This document shows positions 1-13,168 of a DNA stretch of 64,000 nt, piece by piece (within the stretch, counting starts at the first letter, position 1; every line of letters starts with the position of its first letter). The notes below the pieces were generated by a model, which had not been told where the DNA came from, did not search any database, and saw only the letters and a program-made list of their open reading frames with translations. Both the position numbers and the translations under genes were made by a program. The DNA is taken from the NCBI RefSeq assembly GCF_050947335.1, contig NW_027473863.1, positions 1-64,000 on the forward strand, in the 5' to 3' direction. The stretch is from Megachile rotundata. Lineage: Eukaryota; Arthropoda; Insecta; Hymenoptera; Megachilidae.

Positions 1-1469
1 AGTCATGTTAAGTTATCGCAACTGAGCACAATTCAACACCACAATGAACAATTTTGCTCGTTTTGAACGAATTTTGCTCATTTTCGAACGATTCAGCCTC
101 TAATTCGCACATATCCGCTGTAATTCGACTCTGTACTATCTAGTCATGTTAAGTTATCGTAACTGAGCACAATTCAACACCACAATGAACAATTTTGCTC
201 GTTTGAACGAATTATGCTCATTTTCGCACCATTCAGCCTCTAGTTCGCACATATCCGCTGTAATTCGACTCTGTACTATCTAGTTATGTTAAGTTATCCT
301 ATCTGAGCACAATTCAACAACACAATGAACAATTTTGCTCGTTTTGCACGAATTTTGCTCGTTTTGAACGAATTTTGCTCATTTTCGAACGATTCAGCCT
401 CTAATTCGCACATATCCGCTGTAATTCGACTCTGTACTATCTAGTCATGTTAAGTTATCGTAACTGAGCACAATTCAACACCACAATGAGCAATTTTGCT
501 CGTTTTGAACGAATTATGCTCATTTTCGCACGATTCAGCCTCTAATTCGCACATATCCGCTGTAATTCGACTCTGTACTATCTAGTTATGTTAAGTTATC
601 CTATCTGAGCACAATTCAACACCACAATGAACAATTTTGCTCGTTTTGCACGAATTTTGCTCGTTTTGAACGAATTTTGCTCATTTTCGCACGATTCAGC
701 TTCTAATTCGCACATATCCGCTGTAATTCGACTCTGTACTATCTAGTCATGTTAAGTTATCCTATCTGAGCACAATTCAACACCACAATGAACAATTTTG
801 CTCGTGTTGCACGAATTTTGCTCGTTTTGAACGAATTTTGCTCATTTTCGAACGTTTCAGCCTCTAATTCGCACATATCCGCAGTAAGTCGACTCTGTAC
901 TATCTAGTTATGTTAAGTTATCCTATCTGAGCACAATTCGACACCACAATGAACAATTTTGCTCGTTTTGCACGAATTATGCTCATTTTCGCACGATTCA
1001 GCCTCTAGTTCGCACATATCCGCTGTAATTCGACTCTGTACTATCTAGTCATGTTAAGTTATCGTAACTGAGCACAATTCAACACCACAATGAACAATTT
1101 TGATCGTTTTGAACGAATTATGCTCATTTTCGCACGATTCACCCTCTAATTCGCACATATCCGCTGTAATTCGACTCTGTACTATCTAGTCATGTTAAGT
1201 TATCCTATCTGAGCACAATTCAACACCACAATGAACAATTTTGCTCGTTTTGAACGAATTATGCTCATTTTCGCACGATTCAGCCTCTAATTCGCACATA
1301 TCCGCTGTAATTCGACTCTGTACTATCTAGTCATGTTAAGTTATCGTAACTGAGCACAATTCAACACCACAATGAACAATTTTGATCGTTTTGAACGAAT
1401 TATGCTCATTTTCGCACGATTCAGCCTCTAATTTGCACATACCCGCTGTAATTCGACTCTGTACTATCT
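1..1469 (+). repeat. HOR-derived block, 10 monomers
   Basis: Monomer starts are 1, 142, 282, 443, 584, 745, 906, 1047, 1188 and 1329; those at 282, 584 and 745 are 161 bp. The first six form a recognisable series: an M1/M17-like head with tatcgcaactg, then ttttcgcacc, caacaacac, caatgagc, cagcttc and gcagtaagtcg. The same series returns from 1470 (without the caatgagc tag) and from 3564. The monomer at 142 is 140 bp because one T is missing in gctcgtttgaacg (about 199-205). From 1047 the tags are those of HOR positions M4, M5 and M6. Confidence 0.88.
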
Positions 1470-3563
1470 AGTCATGTTAAGTTATCCTATCTGAGCGCAA
1501 TTCAACACCACAATGAACAATTTTGCTCGTTTTGAACGAATTTTGCTCATTTTCGAACGATTCAGCCTCTAATTCGCACATATCCGCTGTAATTCGACTC
1601 TGTACTATCTAGTCATGTTAAGTTATCGTAACTGAGCACAATTCAACACCACAATGAACAATTTTGCTCGTTTTGAACGAATTATGCTCATTTTCGCACC
1701 ATTCAGCCTCTAGTTCGCACATATCCGCTGTAATTCGACTCTGTACTATCTAGTTATGTTAAGTTATCCTATCTGAGCACAATTCAACAACACAATGAAC
1801 AATTTTGCTCGTTTTGCACGAATTTTGCTCGTTTTGAACGAATTTTGCTCATTTTCGAACGATTCAGCCTCTAATTCGCACATATCCGCTGTAATTCGAC
1901 TCTGTACTATCTAGTCATGTTAAGTTATCGTAACTGAGCACAATTCAACACCACAATGAACAATTTTGCTCGTTTTGAACGAATTATGCTCATTTTCGCA
2001 CGATTCAGCCTCTAATTCGCACATATCCGCTGTAATTCGACTCTGTACTATCTAGTTATGTTAAGTTATCCTATCTGAGCACAATTCAACACCACAATGA
2101 ACAATTTTGCTCGTTTTGCACGAATTTTGCTCGTTTTGAACGAATTTTGCTCATTTTCGCACGATTCAGCTTCTAATTCGCACATATCCGCTGTAATTCG
2201 ACTCTGTACTATCTAGTCATGTTAAGTTATCCTATCTGAGCACAATTCAACACCACAATGAACAATTTTGCTCGTTTTGCACGAATTTTGCTCGTTTTGA
2301 ACGAATTTTGCTCATTTTCGAACGTTTCAGCCTCTAATTCGCACATATCCGCAGTAAGTCGACTCTGTACTATCTAGTTATGTTAAGTTATCCTATCTGA
2401 GCACAATTCGACACCACAATGAACAATTTTGATCGTTTTGAACGAATTATGCTCATTTTCGCACGATTCAGCCTCTAATTTGCACATATCCGCTGTAATT
2501 CGACTCTGTACTATCTAGTCATGTTAAGTTATCGTAACTGAGCACAATTCAACACCACAATGAACAATTTTGATCGTTTTGAACGAATTATGCTCATTTT
2601 CGCACGATTCAGCCTCTAATTTGCACATACCCGCTGTAATTCGACTCTGTACTATCTAGTCATGTTAAGTTATCCTATCTGAGCGCAATTCAACACCACA
2701 ATGAACAATTTTGCTCGTTTTGCACGAATTTGGCTCGTTTTGAACGAATTTTGCTCATTTTCGAACGATTCAGCCTCTAATTCGCAGATATCCGCTGTAA
2801 TTCGACTCTGTACTATCTAGATATGTTATGTTATCCTATCTGAGCACAATTCAACACCACAACGAACAATTTTGATCGTTTTGAACGAATTATGCTCATT
2901 TTCGCACGATTCAGACTCTAATTCGCACATATCCGCTGTAGTTCGACTCTGTACTATCTAGTTATGTTAAGTTATCCTATCTGAGCACAATTCAACACCA
3001 CAATGAACAATTTTGCTCGTTTTGAACGAATTATGCTCATTTTCGCACGATTCAGCCTCTAATTCGCACATATCCGCTGTAATTCGACTCTGTACTATCT
3101 AGTCATGTTAAGTTATCGTAACTGAGCACAATTCAACACCACAATGAACAATTTTGCTCGTTTTGAACGAATTATGCTCATTTTCGCACGATTCAGCCTC
3201 TAGTTCGCACATATCCGCTGTAATTCGACTCTGTACTATCTAGTTATGTTAAGTTATCCTATCTGAGCACAATTCAACACCACAATGAACAATTTTGCTC
3301 GTTTTGCACGAATTTTGCTCGTTTTGAACGAATTTTGCGCATTTTCGAACGATTCAGCCTCTAATTCGCACATATCCGCTGTAATTCGACTCTGTACTAT
3401 CTAGTTATGTTAAGTTATCCTATCTGAGCACAATTCAACACCACAATGAACAATTTTGCTCGTTTTGCACGAATTTTGCTCGTTTTGAACGAATTTTGCT
3501 CATTTTCGCACGATTCAGCCTCTAATTCGCACATATCCGCTGTAATTCGACTCTGTACTATCT
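1470..3563 (+). repeat. HOR-derived block, 14 monomers, 2094 bp
   Basis: Starts are 1470, 1611, 1752, 1913, 2054, 2215, 2376, 2517, 2658, 2819, 2960, 3101, 3242 and 3403; 1752, 2054, 2215, 2658, 3242 and 3403 are 161 bp. The first monomer has the gagcgc tag of M7 but a 141-bp body like M1 and is followed by M2, so it reads as an M7/M1 fusion. The monomer at 2376 has the attcgac tag of M10 but the gatcg core and aatttgcac tail seen in M6, another apparent fusion. M6, M7 and M8 follow in order at 2517, 2658 and 2819. Confidence 0.87.
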
Positions 3564-5939
3564 AGTCATGTTAAGTTATCGTAACTGAGCACAATTCAAC
3601 ACCACAATGAACAATTTTGCTCGTTTTGAACGAATTTTGCTCATTTTCGAACGATTCAGCCTCTAATTCGCACATATCCGCTGTAATTCGACTCTGTACT
3701 ATCTAGTCATGTTAAGTTATCGTAACTGAGCACAATTCAACACCACAATGAACAATTTTGCTCGTTTTGAACGAATTATGCTCATTTTCGCACCATTCAG
3801 CCTCTAGTTCGCACATATCCGCTGTAATTCGACTCTGTACTATCTAGTTATGTTAAGTTATCCTATCTGAGCACAATTCAACAACACAATGAACAATTTT
3901 GCTCGTTTTGCACGAATTTTGCTCGTTTTGAACGAATTTTGCTCATTTTCGAACGATTCAGCCTCTAATTCGCACATATCCGCTGTAATTCGACTCTGTA
4001 CTATCTAGTCATGTTAAGTTATCGTAACTGAGCACAATTCAACACCACAATGAGCAATTTTGCTCGTTTTGAACGAATTATGCTCATTTTCGCACGATTC
4101 AGCCTCTAATTCGCACATATCCGCTGTAATTCGACTCTGTACTATCTAGTTATGTTAAGTTATCCTATCTGAGCACAATTCAACACCACAATGAACAATT
4201 TTTCTCGTTTTGCACGAATTTTGCTCGTTTTGAACGAATTTTGCTCATTTTCGCACGATTCAGCTTCTAATTCGCACATATCCGCTGTAATTCGACTCTG
4301 TACTATCTAGTCATGTTAAGTTATCCTATCTGAGCACAATTCAACACCACAATGAACAATTTTGCTCGTTTTGCACGAATTTTGCTCGTTTTGAACGAAT
4401 TTTGCTCATTTTCGAACGTTTCAGCCTCTAATTCGCACATATCCGCAGTAAGTCGACTCTGTACTATCTAGTTATGTTAAGTTATCCTATCTGAGCACAA
4501 TTCGACACCACAATGAACAATTTTGCTCGTTTTGCACGAATTATGCTCATTTTCGCACGATTCAGCCTCTAGTTCGCACATATCCGCTGTAATTCGACTC
4601 TGTACTATCTAGTTATGTTAAGTTATCCTATCTGAGCACAATTCGACACCACAATGAACAATTTTGCTCGTTTTGCACGAATTATGCTCATTTTCGCACG
4701 ATTCAGCCTCTAATTCGCACATATCCGCTGTAATTCGACTCTGTACTATCTAGTTATGTTAAGCTATCCTATCTGAGCACAATTCAACACCACAATGAAC
4801 AATTTTGCTCGTTTTGCACGAATTTTGCTCGTTTTGAACGAATTTTGCTCATTTTCGAACGATTCAGCCTCTAATTCGCACATATCCGCTGTAATTCGAC
4901 TCTGTACTATCTAGTTATGTTAAATTATCCTATCTGAGCACAATTCAACACCACAACGAACAATTTTGCTCGTTTTGCACGAATTATGCTCATTTTCGCA
5001 CGATCCAGCCTCTAATTCGCACATATCCGCTGTAATTCGTCTCTGTACTATCTAGTCATGTTAAGTTATCGCAACTGAGCACAATTCAACACCACAATGA
5101 ACAATTTTGCTCGTTTTGAACGAATTTTGCTCATTTTCGAACGATTCAGCCTCTAATTCGCACATATCCGCTGTAATTCGACTCTGTACTATCTAGTCAT
5201 GTTAAGTTATCGTAACTGAGCACAATTCAACACCACAATGAACAATTTTGATCGTTTTGAACGAATTATGCTCATTTTCGCACGATTCAGCCTCTAATTC
5301 GCACATATCCGCTGTAATTCGACTCTGTACTATCTAGTTATGTTAAGTTATCCTATCTGAGCACAATTCAACACCACAATGAACAATTTTGCTCGTTTTG
5401 CACGAATTATGCTCATTTTCGCACGATTCTGCCTCTAATTCGCACATATCCGCTGCAATTCGACTCTGTACTATCTAGTTATGTTAAGTTATCCTATCTG
5501 AGCACAATTCAACACCACAATGAACAATTTTGATCGTTCTGCACGAATTTTGCTCGTTTTGAACGAATTTTGCTCATTTTCGAACGATTCAGCCTCTAAT
5601 TCGCACATATCCGCAGTAATTCGACTCTGTGCTATCTAGTTATGTTAAGTTTTCCTATCTGAGCACAATTCAACACCACAATGAACAATTTTGCTCGTTT
5701 TGCACGAATTTTGCTCGTTTTGCACGAATTATGCTCATTTTCGCACGATTCAGCCTCTAATTCGCACATATCCGCTGTAATTCGACTCTGTACTATCTAG
5801 TTATGTTAAGTTATCCTATCTGAGCACAATTCAACACCACAACGAACAATTTTGCTCGTTTTGCACGAATTATGCTCATTTTCGCACGATTCAGCCTCTA
5901 ATTCGCACATATCCGCTGTAATTCGACTCTGTACTATCT
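3564..5939 (+). repeat. HOR-derived block, 16 monomers, 2376 bp
   Basis: Starts are 3564, 3705, 3846, 4007, 4148, 4309, 4470, 4611, 4752, 4913, 5054, 5195, 5336, 5477, 5638 and 5799. The 161-bp members are 3846, 4148, 4309, 4752, 5477 and 5638. The order is M1, M2, M3, a caatgagc monomer, a cagcttc monomer, M9, M10, M11, then M15 to M22. Bases from 3705 on match 142 onward at an offset of about 3,564 bp. The part from M16 (4913, ttaaattatcc) to M22 matches 38805-39831 closely, including the unusual tatcgcaactg (5054 and 38946), the cgatcc variant and gtgctatct. Confidence 0.88.
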
Positions 5940-8436
5940 AGTCATGTTAAGTTATCGTAACTGAGCACAATTCAACACCACAATGAACAATTTTGCTCGT
6001 TTTGAACGAATTTTGCTCATTTTCGAACGATTCAGCCTCTAATTCGCACATATCCGCTGTAATTCGACTCTGTACTATCTAGTCATGTTAAGTTATCGTA
6101 ACTGAGCACAATTCAACACCACAATGAACAATTTTGCTCGTTTTGAACGAATTATGCTCATTTTCGCACGATTCAGCCTCTAGTTCGCACATATCCGCTG
6201 TAATTCGACTCTGTACTATCTAGTTATGTTAAGTTATCCTATCTGAGCACAATTCAACAACACAATGAACAATTTTGCTCGTTTTGCACGAATTTTGCTC
6301 GTTTTGAACGAATTTTGCTCATTTTCGAACGATTCAGCCTCTAATTCGCACATATCCGCTGTAATTCGACTCTGTACTATCTAGTCATGTTAAGTTATCG
6401 TAACTGAGCACAATTCAACACCACAATGAACAATTTTGATCGTTTTGAACGAATTATGCTCATTTTCGCACGATTCACCCTCTAATTCGCACATATCCGC
6501 TGTAATTCGACTCTGTACTATCTAGTCATGTTAAGTTATCCTATCTGAGCACAATTCAACACCACAATGAACAATTTTGCTCGTTTTGAACGAATTATGC
6601 TCATTTTCGCACGATTCAGCCTCTAATTCGCACATATCCGCTGCAATTCGACTCTGTACTATCTAGTCATGTTAAGTTATCGTAACTGAGCACAATTCAA
6701 CACCACAATGAACAATTTTGATCGTTTTGAACGAATTATGCTCATTTTCGCACGATTCAGCCTCTAATTTGCACATACCCGCTGTAATTCGACTCTGTAC
6801 TATCTAGTCATGTTAAGTTATCCTATCTGAGCGCAATTCAACACCACAATGAACAATTTTGCTCGTTTTGCACGAATTTTGCTCGTTTTGAACGAATTTT
6901 GCTCATTTTCGAACGATTCAGCCTCTAATTCGCAGATATCCGCTGTAATTCGACTCTGTACTATCTAGATATGTTATGTTATCCTATCTGAGCACAATTC
7001 AACACCACAACGAACAATTTTGATCGTTTTGAACGAATTATGCTCATTTTCGCACGATTCAGACTCTAATTCGCACATATCCGCTGTAATTCGACTCTGT
7101 ACTATCTAGTCATGTTAAGTTATCCTATCTGAGCACAATTCAACACCACAATGAACAATTTTGCTCGTTTTGCACGAATTTTGCTCGTTTTGAACGAATT
7201 TTGCTCATTTTCGAACGTTTCAGCCTCTAATTCGCACATATCCGCAGTAAGTCGACTCTGTACTATCTAGTCATGTTAAGTTATCGTAACTGAGCACAAT
7301 TCAACACCACAATGAACAATTTTGCTCGTTTTGAACGAATTTTGCTCATTTTCGAACGATTCAGCCTCTAATTCGCACATATCCGCTGTAATTCGACTCT
7401 GTACTATCTAGTTATGTTAAGTTATCCTATCTGAGCACAATTCAACACCACAATGAACAATTTTGCTCGTTTTGAACGAATTATGCTCATTTTCGCACGA
7501 TTCAGCCTCTAGTTCGCACATATCCGCTGTAATTCGACTCTGTACTATCTAGTTATGTTAAGTTATCCTATCTGAGCACAATTCAACACCACAATGAACA
7601 ATTTTGCTCGTTTTGCACGAATTTTGCTCGTTTTGAACGAATTTTGCGCATTTTCGAACGATTCAGCCTCTAATTCGCACATATCCGCTGTAATTCGACT
7701 CTGTACTATCTAGTTATGTTAAGTTATCCTATCTGAGCACAATTCAACACCACAATGAACAATTTTGCTCGTTTTGCACGAATTTTGCTCGTTTTGAACG
7801 AATTTTGCTCATTTTCGAACGATTCAGCCTCTAATTCGCACATATCCGCTGTAATTCGACTCTGTACTATCTAGTTATGTTAAATTATCCTATCTGAGCA
7901 CAATTCAACACCACACCGAACAATTTTGCTCGTTTTGCACGAATTATGCTCATTTTCGCACGATTCAGCCTCTAATTCGCACATATCCGCTGTAATTCGA
8001 CTCTGTACTATCTAGTCATGTTAAGTTATCGTAACTGAGCACAATTCAACACCACAATGAACAATTTTGCTCGTTTTGAACGAATTTTGCTCATTTTCGA
8101 ACGATTCAGCCTCTAATTCGCACATATCCGCTGTAATTCGACTCTGTACTATCTAGTCATGTTAAGTTATCGTAACTGAGCACAATTCAACACCACAATG
8201 AACAATTTTGATCGTTTTGAACGAATTATGCTCATTTTCGCACGATTCAGCCTCTAATTCGCACATATCCGCTGTAATTCGACTCTGTACTATCTAGTTA
8301 TGTTAGGTTATCCTATCTGAGCACAATTCAACACCACAATGAACAATTTTGCTCGTTTTGCACGAATTATGCTCATTTTCGCACGATTCAGCCTCTAATT
8401 CGCACATATCCGCTGTAATTCGACTCTGTACTATCT
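5940..8436 (+). repeat. HOR-derived block, 17 monomers, 2497 bp
   Basis: Starts are 5940, 6081, 6222, 6383, 6524, 6665, 6806, 6967, 7108, 7269, 7410, 7551, 7712, 7873, 8014, 8155 and 8296. The 161-bp members are 6222, 6806, 7108, 7551 and 7712. M1 to M9 run in full order (5940-7268) and match 33811-35139, 39832-41160, 41906-43234 and 45148-46476 with few visible changes. Two monomers then replace M10-M13, followed by M14 to M19. The block ends at 8436 with M19, and the next monomer (8437) is M12-like, so the register jumps at this point. Confidence 0.88.
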
Positions 8437-11400
8437 AGCTATGTTACGTTATCCTATCTGAGCACAATTCAACACCACAACGAACAATTTTGCTCGTTTT
8501 GCACGAATTAGGCTCATTTTCGCACGATTCAGCCTCTAATTCGCACATATCCGCTGTAATTGGACTCTGTGCTATCTGGTCATGTTAAGTTATCGTAACT
8601 GAGCACAATTCAACACCACAATGAACAATTTTGCTCGTTTTGAACGAATAATGCTCATTTTCGCACGATTCAGCCTCTAGTTCGCACATATCCGCTGTAA
8701 TTCGACTCTGTACTATCTAGTTATGTTAAGTTATCCTATCTGAGCACAATTCAACACCACAATGAACAATTTTGCTCGTTTTGCACGAATTATGCTCGTT
8801 TTGAACGAATTTTGCTCATTTTCGCACGATTCAGCCTCTAATTCGCACATATCCGCTGTAATTCGACTCTGTACTATCTAGTCATGTTAAGTTATCGTAA
8901 CTGAGCACAATTCAACACCACAATGAACAATTTTGATCGTTTTGAACGAATTATGCTCATTTTCGCACGATTCAGCCTCTAATTCGCACATATCCGCTGT
9001 AATTCGACTCTGTACTATCTAGTTATGTTAAGTTATCCTATCTGAGCACAATTCAACACCACAATGAACAATTTTGCTCGTGTTGCACGAATTATGCTCA
9101 TTTTCGCACGATTCAGCCTCTAATTCGCACATATCCGCTGTAATTCGACTCTGTACTATCTAGTTATGTTAAGTTATCCTATCTGAGCACAATTCAACAC
9201 CACAACGAACAATTTTGCTCGTTTTGCACGAATTATGCTCATTTTCGCACGATTCAGCCTCTAATTCGCACATATCCGCTGTAATTCGACTCTGTACTAT
9301 CTAGTCATGTTAAGTTATAGTAACTGAGCACAATTCAACACCACAATGAACAATTTTGATCGTTTTGAACGAATTATGCTCATTTTCGCACAATTCAGCC
9401 TCTAATTCGCACATATCCGCTGCAATTCGACTCTGTACTATCTAGTTATGTTAAGTTATCCTATCTGAGCACAATACAACACCACAATGAACAATTTTGC
9501 CCGTTTTGAACGAATTTTGCACATTTTCGCACGATTCAGCCTCTAATTCGCACATATCCGCTGCAATTCGACTCTGTACTATCTAGTTATGTTAAGTTAT
9601 CCTATCTGAGCACAATTCAACACCACAATGAACAATTTTGATCGTTCTGCACGAATTTTGCTCGTTTTGAACGAATTTTGCTCATTTTCGAACGATTCAG
9701 CCTCTAATTCGCACATATCCGCAGTAATTCGACTCTGTACTATCTAGTTATGTTAAGTTATCCTATCTGAGCACAATTCAACACCACAATGAACAATTTT
9801 GCTCGTTTTGCACGAATTTTGCTCGTTTTGAACGAATTTTGCTCATTTTCGAACGATTCAGCCTCTAATTCGCACATATCCGCTGTAATTCGACTCTGTA
9901 CTATCTAGTTATGTTAAGTTATCCTATCTGAGCACAATTCAACACCACAATGAACAATTTTGCTCGTTTTGAACGAGTTATGCTCATTTTCGCACGATTC
10001 AGCCTCTAATTCGCACATATCCGCTGTAATTCGACTCTGTACTATCTAGTCATGTTAAGTTATAGTAACTGAGCACAATTCAACACCACAATGAACAATT
10101 TTGATCGTTTTGAACGAATTATGCTCATTTTCGCACAATTCAGCCTCTAATTCGCACATATCCGCTGTAATTCGACTCTGTACTATCTAGTTATGTTAAG
10201 TTATCCTATCTGAGCACAATTCAACACCACAATGAACAATTTTGCCCGTTTTGAACGAATTTTGCTCATTTTCGCACGATTCAGCCTCTAATTCGCACAT
10301 ATCCGCTGCAATTCGACTCTGTACTATCTAGTTATGTTAAGTTATCCTATCTGAGCACAATTCAACACCACAATGAACAATTTTGATCGTTCTGCACGAA
10401 TTTTGCTCGTTTTGAACGAATTTTGCTCATTTTCGAACGATTCAGCCTCTAATTCGCACATATCCGCAGTAATTCGACTCTGTACTATCTAGTTATGTTA
10501 AGTTATCCTATCTGAGCACAATTCAACACCACAATGAACAATTTTGCTCGTTTTGCACGAATTTTGCTCGTTTTGAACGAATTTTGCTCATTTTGGAACG
10601 ATTCAGCCTCTAATTCGCACATATCCGCTGTAATTCGACTCTGTACTATCTAGTTATGTTAAGTTATCCTATCTGAGCACAATTCAACACCACAACGAAC
10701 AATTTTGCTCGTTTTGAACGAATTATGCTCATTTTCGCACGATTCAGCCTCTAATTCGCACATATCCGCTGTAATTCGACTCTGTACTATCTAGTTATGT
10801 TAAGTTATCCTATCTGAGCACAATTCAACACCACAATGAACAATTTTGATCGTTCTGCACGAATTTTGCTCGTTTTGAACGAATTTTGCTCATTTTCGAA
10901 CGATTCAGCCTCTAATTCGCACATATCCGCTGTAATTCGACTCTGTACTATCTAGTTATGTTAAGTTATCCTATCTGAGCACAATTCAACACCACAACGA
11001 ACAATTTTGCTCGTTTTGAACGAATTATGCTCATTTTCGCACGATTCAGCCTCTAATTCGCACATATCCGCTGTAATTCGACTATGTACTATCTAGTTAT
11101 GTTAAGTTATCCTATCTGAGCACAATTCAACACCACAATGAACAATTTTGCTCGTTTTGAACGAATTATGCTCATTTTCGCACGATTCAGCCTCTAATTC
11201 GCACATATCCGCTGTAATTCGACTCTGTACTATCTAGTTATGTTAAGTTATCCTATCTGAGCACAATTCAACACCACAACGAACAATTTTGCTCGTTCTG
11301 CACGAATTTTGCTCGTTTTGAACGAATTTTGCTCATTTTCGAACGATTCAGCCTCTAATTCGCACATATCCGCAGTAATTCGACTCTGTACTATCTAGTT

Positions 11401-12544
11401 ATGTTAAGTTATCCTATCTGAGCACAATTCAACACCACAATGAACAATTTTGCTCGTTTTGCACGAATTTTGCTCGTTCTGAACGAATTTTGCTCATTTT
11501 CGAACGATTCAGCCTCTAATTCGCAGATATCCGCTGTAATTCGACTCTGTACTATCTAGTTATGTTAAGTTATCCTATCTGAGCACAATTCAACACCACA
11601 ACGAACAATTTTGCTCGTTTTGAACGAATTATGCTCATTTTCGCACGATTCAGCCTCTAATTCGCACATATCCGCTGTAATTCGACTCTGTACTATCTAG
11701 TTATGTTAAGTTATCCTATCTGAGCACAATTCAACACCACAATGAACAATTTTGCTCGTTTTGAACGAGTTATGCTCATTTTCGCACGATTCAGCCGCTA
11801 ATTCGCACATATCCGCTGTAATTCGACTCTGTACTATCTAGTCATGTTAAGTTATCGTAACTGAGCACAATTCAACACCACTATGAACAATTTTGATCGT
11901 TTTGAACGAATTATGCTCATTTTCGCACGATTCAGCCTCTAATTCGCACATATCCGCTGTAATTCGACTCTGTACTATCTAGTTATGTTAAGTTATCCTA
12001 TCTGAGCACAATTCAACACCACAATGAACAATTTTGCTCGTTTTGCACGAATTATGCTCATTTTCGCACGATTCAGCCTCTAATTCGCACATATCCGCTG
12101 TAATTCGACTCTGTACTATCTAGTTATGTTAAGTTATCCTATCTGAGCACAATTCAACACCACAATGAACAATTTTGCTCGTTTTGAACGAATTATGCTC
12201 ATTTTCGCACGATTCAGCCTCTAATTCGCACATATCCGCTGTAATTCGACTCTGTACTATCTAGTCATGTTAAGTTATCGTAACTGAGCACAATTCAACA
12301 CCACAATGAACAATTTTGATCGTTTTGAACGAATTATGCTCATTTTCGCACGATTCAGCCTCTAATTCGCACATATCCGCTGTAATTCGACTCTGTACTA
12401 TCTAGTTATGTTAAGTTATCCTATCTGAGCACAATTCAACACCACAATGAACAATTTTGCTCGTTTTGCACGAATTATGCTCATTTTCGCACGATTCAGC
12501 CTCTAATTCGCACATATCCGCTGCAATTCGACTCTGTACTATCT
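8437..12544 (+). repeat. Duplication 1, left copy, 28 monomers
   Basis: This copy begins with head agctatgttacg, tail ggactctgtgc, and the next head ggtcatg. It matches 17558 onward at an offset of exactly 9,121 bp up to the pair of long monomers at 10330 and 10491. After that the offset is 8,960, because the right copy has one 161-bp monomer where the left has two. At 11840-12403 the two copies differ by a further three monomers. Shared rare tags are gcacattttcgcacg (9531/18652), ttttggaacg (10591/19551) and actatgtact (11081/20041). Confidence 0.9.
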
Positions 12545-13168
12545 AGTTATGTTAAGTTATCCTATCTGAGCACAATTCAACACAACAATAAACAATTTTG
12601 ATCGTTCTGCACGAATTTTGCTCGTTTTGAACGAATTTTGCTCATTTTCGAACGATTCAGCCTCTAATTCGCACATATCCGCAGTAATTCGATTCTGTAC
12701 TATCTAGTTATGTTAAGTTTTCCTATCTGAGCACAATTCAACACCACAATGAACAATTTTGCTCGTTTTGCACGAATTTTGCTCGTTTTGCACGAATTTT
12801 GCTCGTTTTGCACGAATTATGCTCATTTTCGCACGATTCAGCCTCTAATTCGCACATATCCGCTGTAATTCGACTCTGTACTATCTAGTTATGTTAGGTT
12901 ATCCTATCTGAGCACAATTCAACACCACAACGAACAATTTTGCTCGTTTTGCACGAATTATGCTCATTTTCGCACGATTCAGCCTCTAATTCGCACATAT
13001 CTGCTGTAATTCGACTCTGTACTATCTAGTCATGTTAAGTTATAGTAACTGAGCACAATTCAACACCACAATGAACAATTTTGATCGTTTTGAACGAATT
13101 ATGCTCATTTTCGCACAATTCAGCCTCTAATTCGCACATATCCGCTGTAATTCGACTCTGTACTATCT
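12545..13168 (+). repeat. Duplication 1, left copy continued; aataaac tag and 181-bp monomer
   Basis: Monomers start at 12545 (161 bp, tag aataaac near 12587), 12706 (181 bp), 12887 and 13028. They match 21082, 21243, 21404 and 21545. The initial offset is 8,537, which is 423 bp (three monomers) less than 8,960. The head agttatgttaagttttcc and the tails gattctgtac and catatctgctg are shared by both copies. The 12706 monomer has 20 bp more than its partner at 21243. Confidence 0.9.
12706..12886 (+). repeat. 181-bp monomer with four-subunit core
   Basis: This is the only 181-bp monomer. Its core has three consecutive gctcgttttgcacgaa subunits followed by the usual last one, while the duplicate at 21243-21403 has two and is 161 bp. 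The extra unit therefore arose or was lost after the segmental duplication, by a 20-bp step. Confidence 0.95.

Larger units (their letters stand above)
1..8436 (+). repeat. Domain 1: 57 monomers of the 22-mer HOR family
   Basis: The domain has 57 monomers, 20 of them 161 bp and one 140 bp. It shares the tags of domain 4: gagcgcaattc (about 1494, 2682, 6830), head agatatgttatg (2819, 6967), tail gcagtaagtcg (881, 2351, 4445, 7244) and cacatacccg (about 1438, 2627, 6772). It splits at the recurring M1-type monomer into 1-1469, 1470-3563, 3564-5939 and 5940-8436. No sub-block has the full 22-monomer order. The array continues upstream of base 1. Confidence 0.9.
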
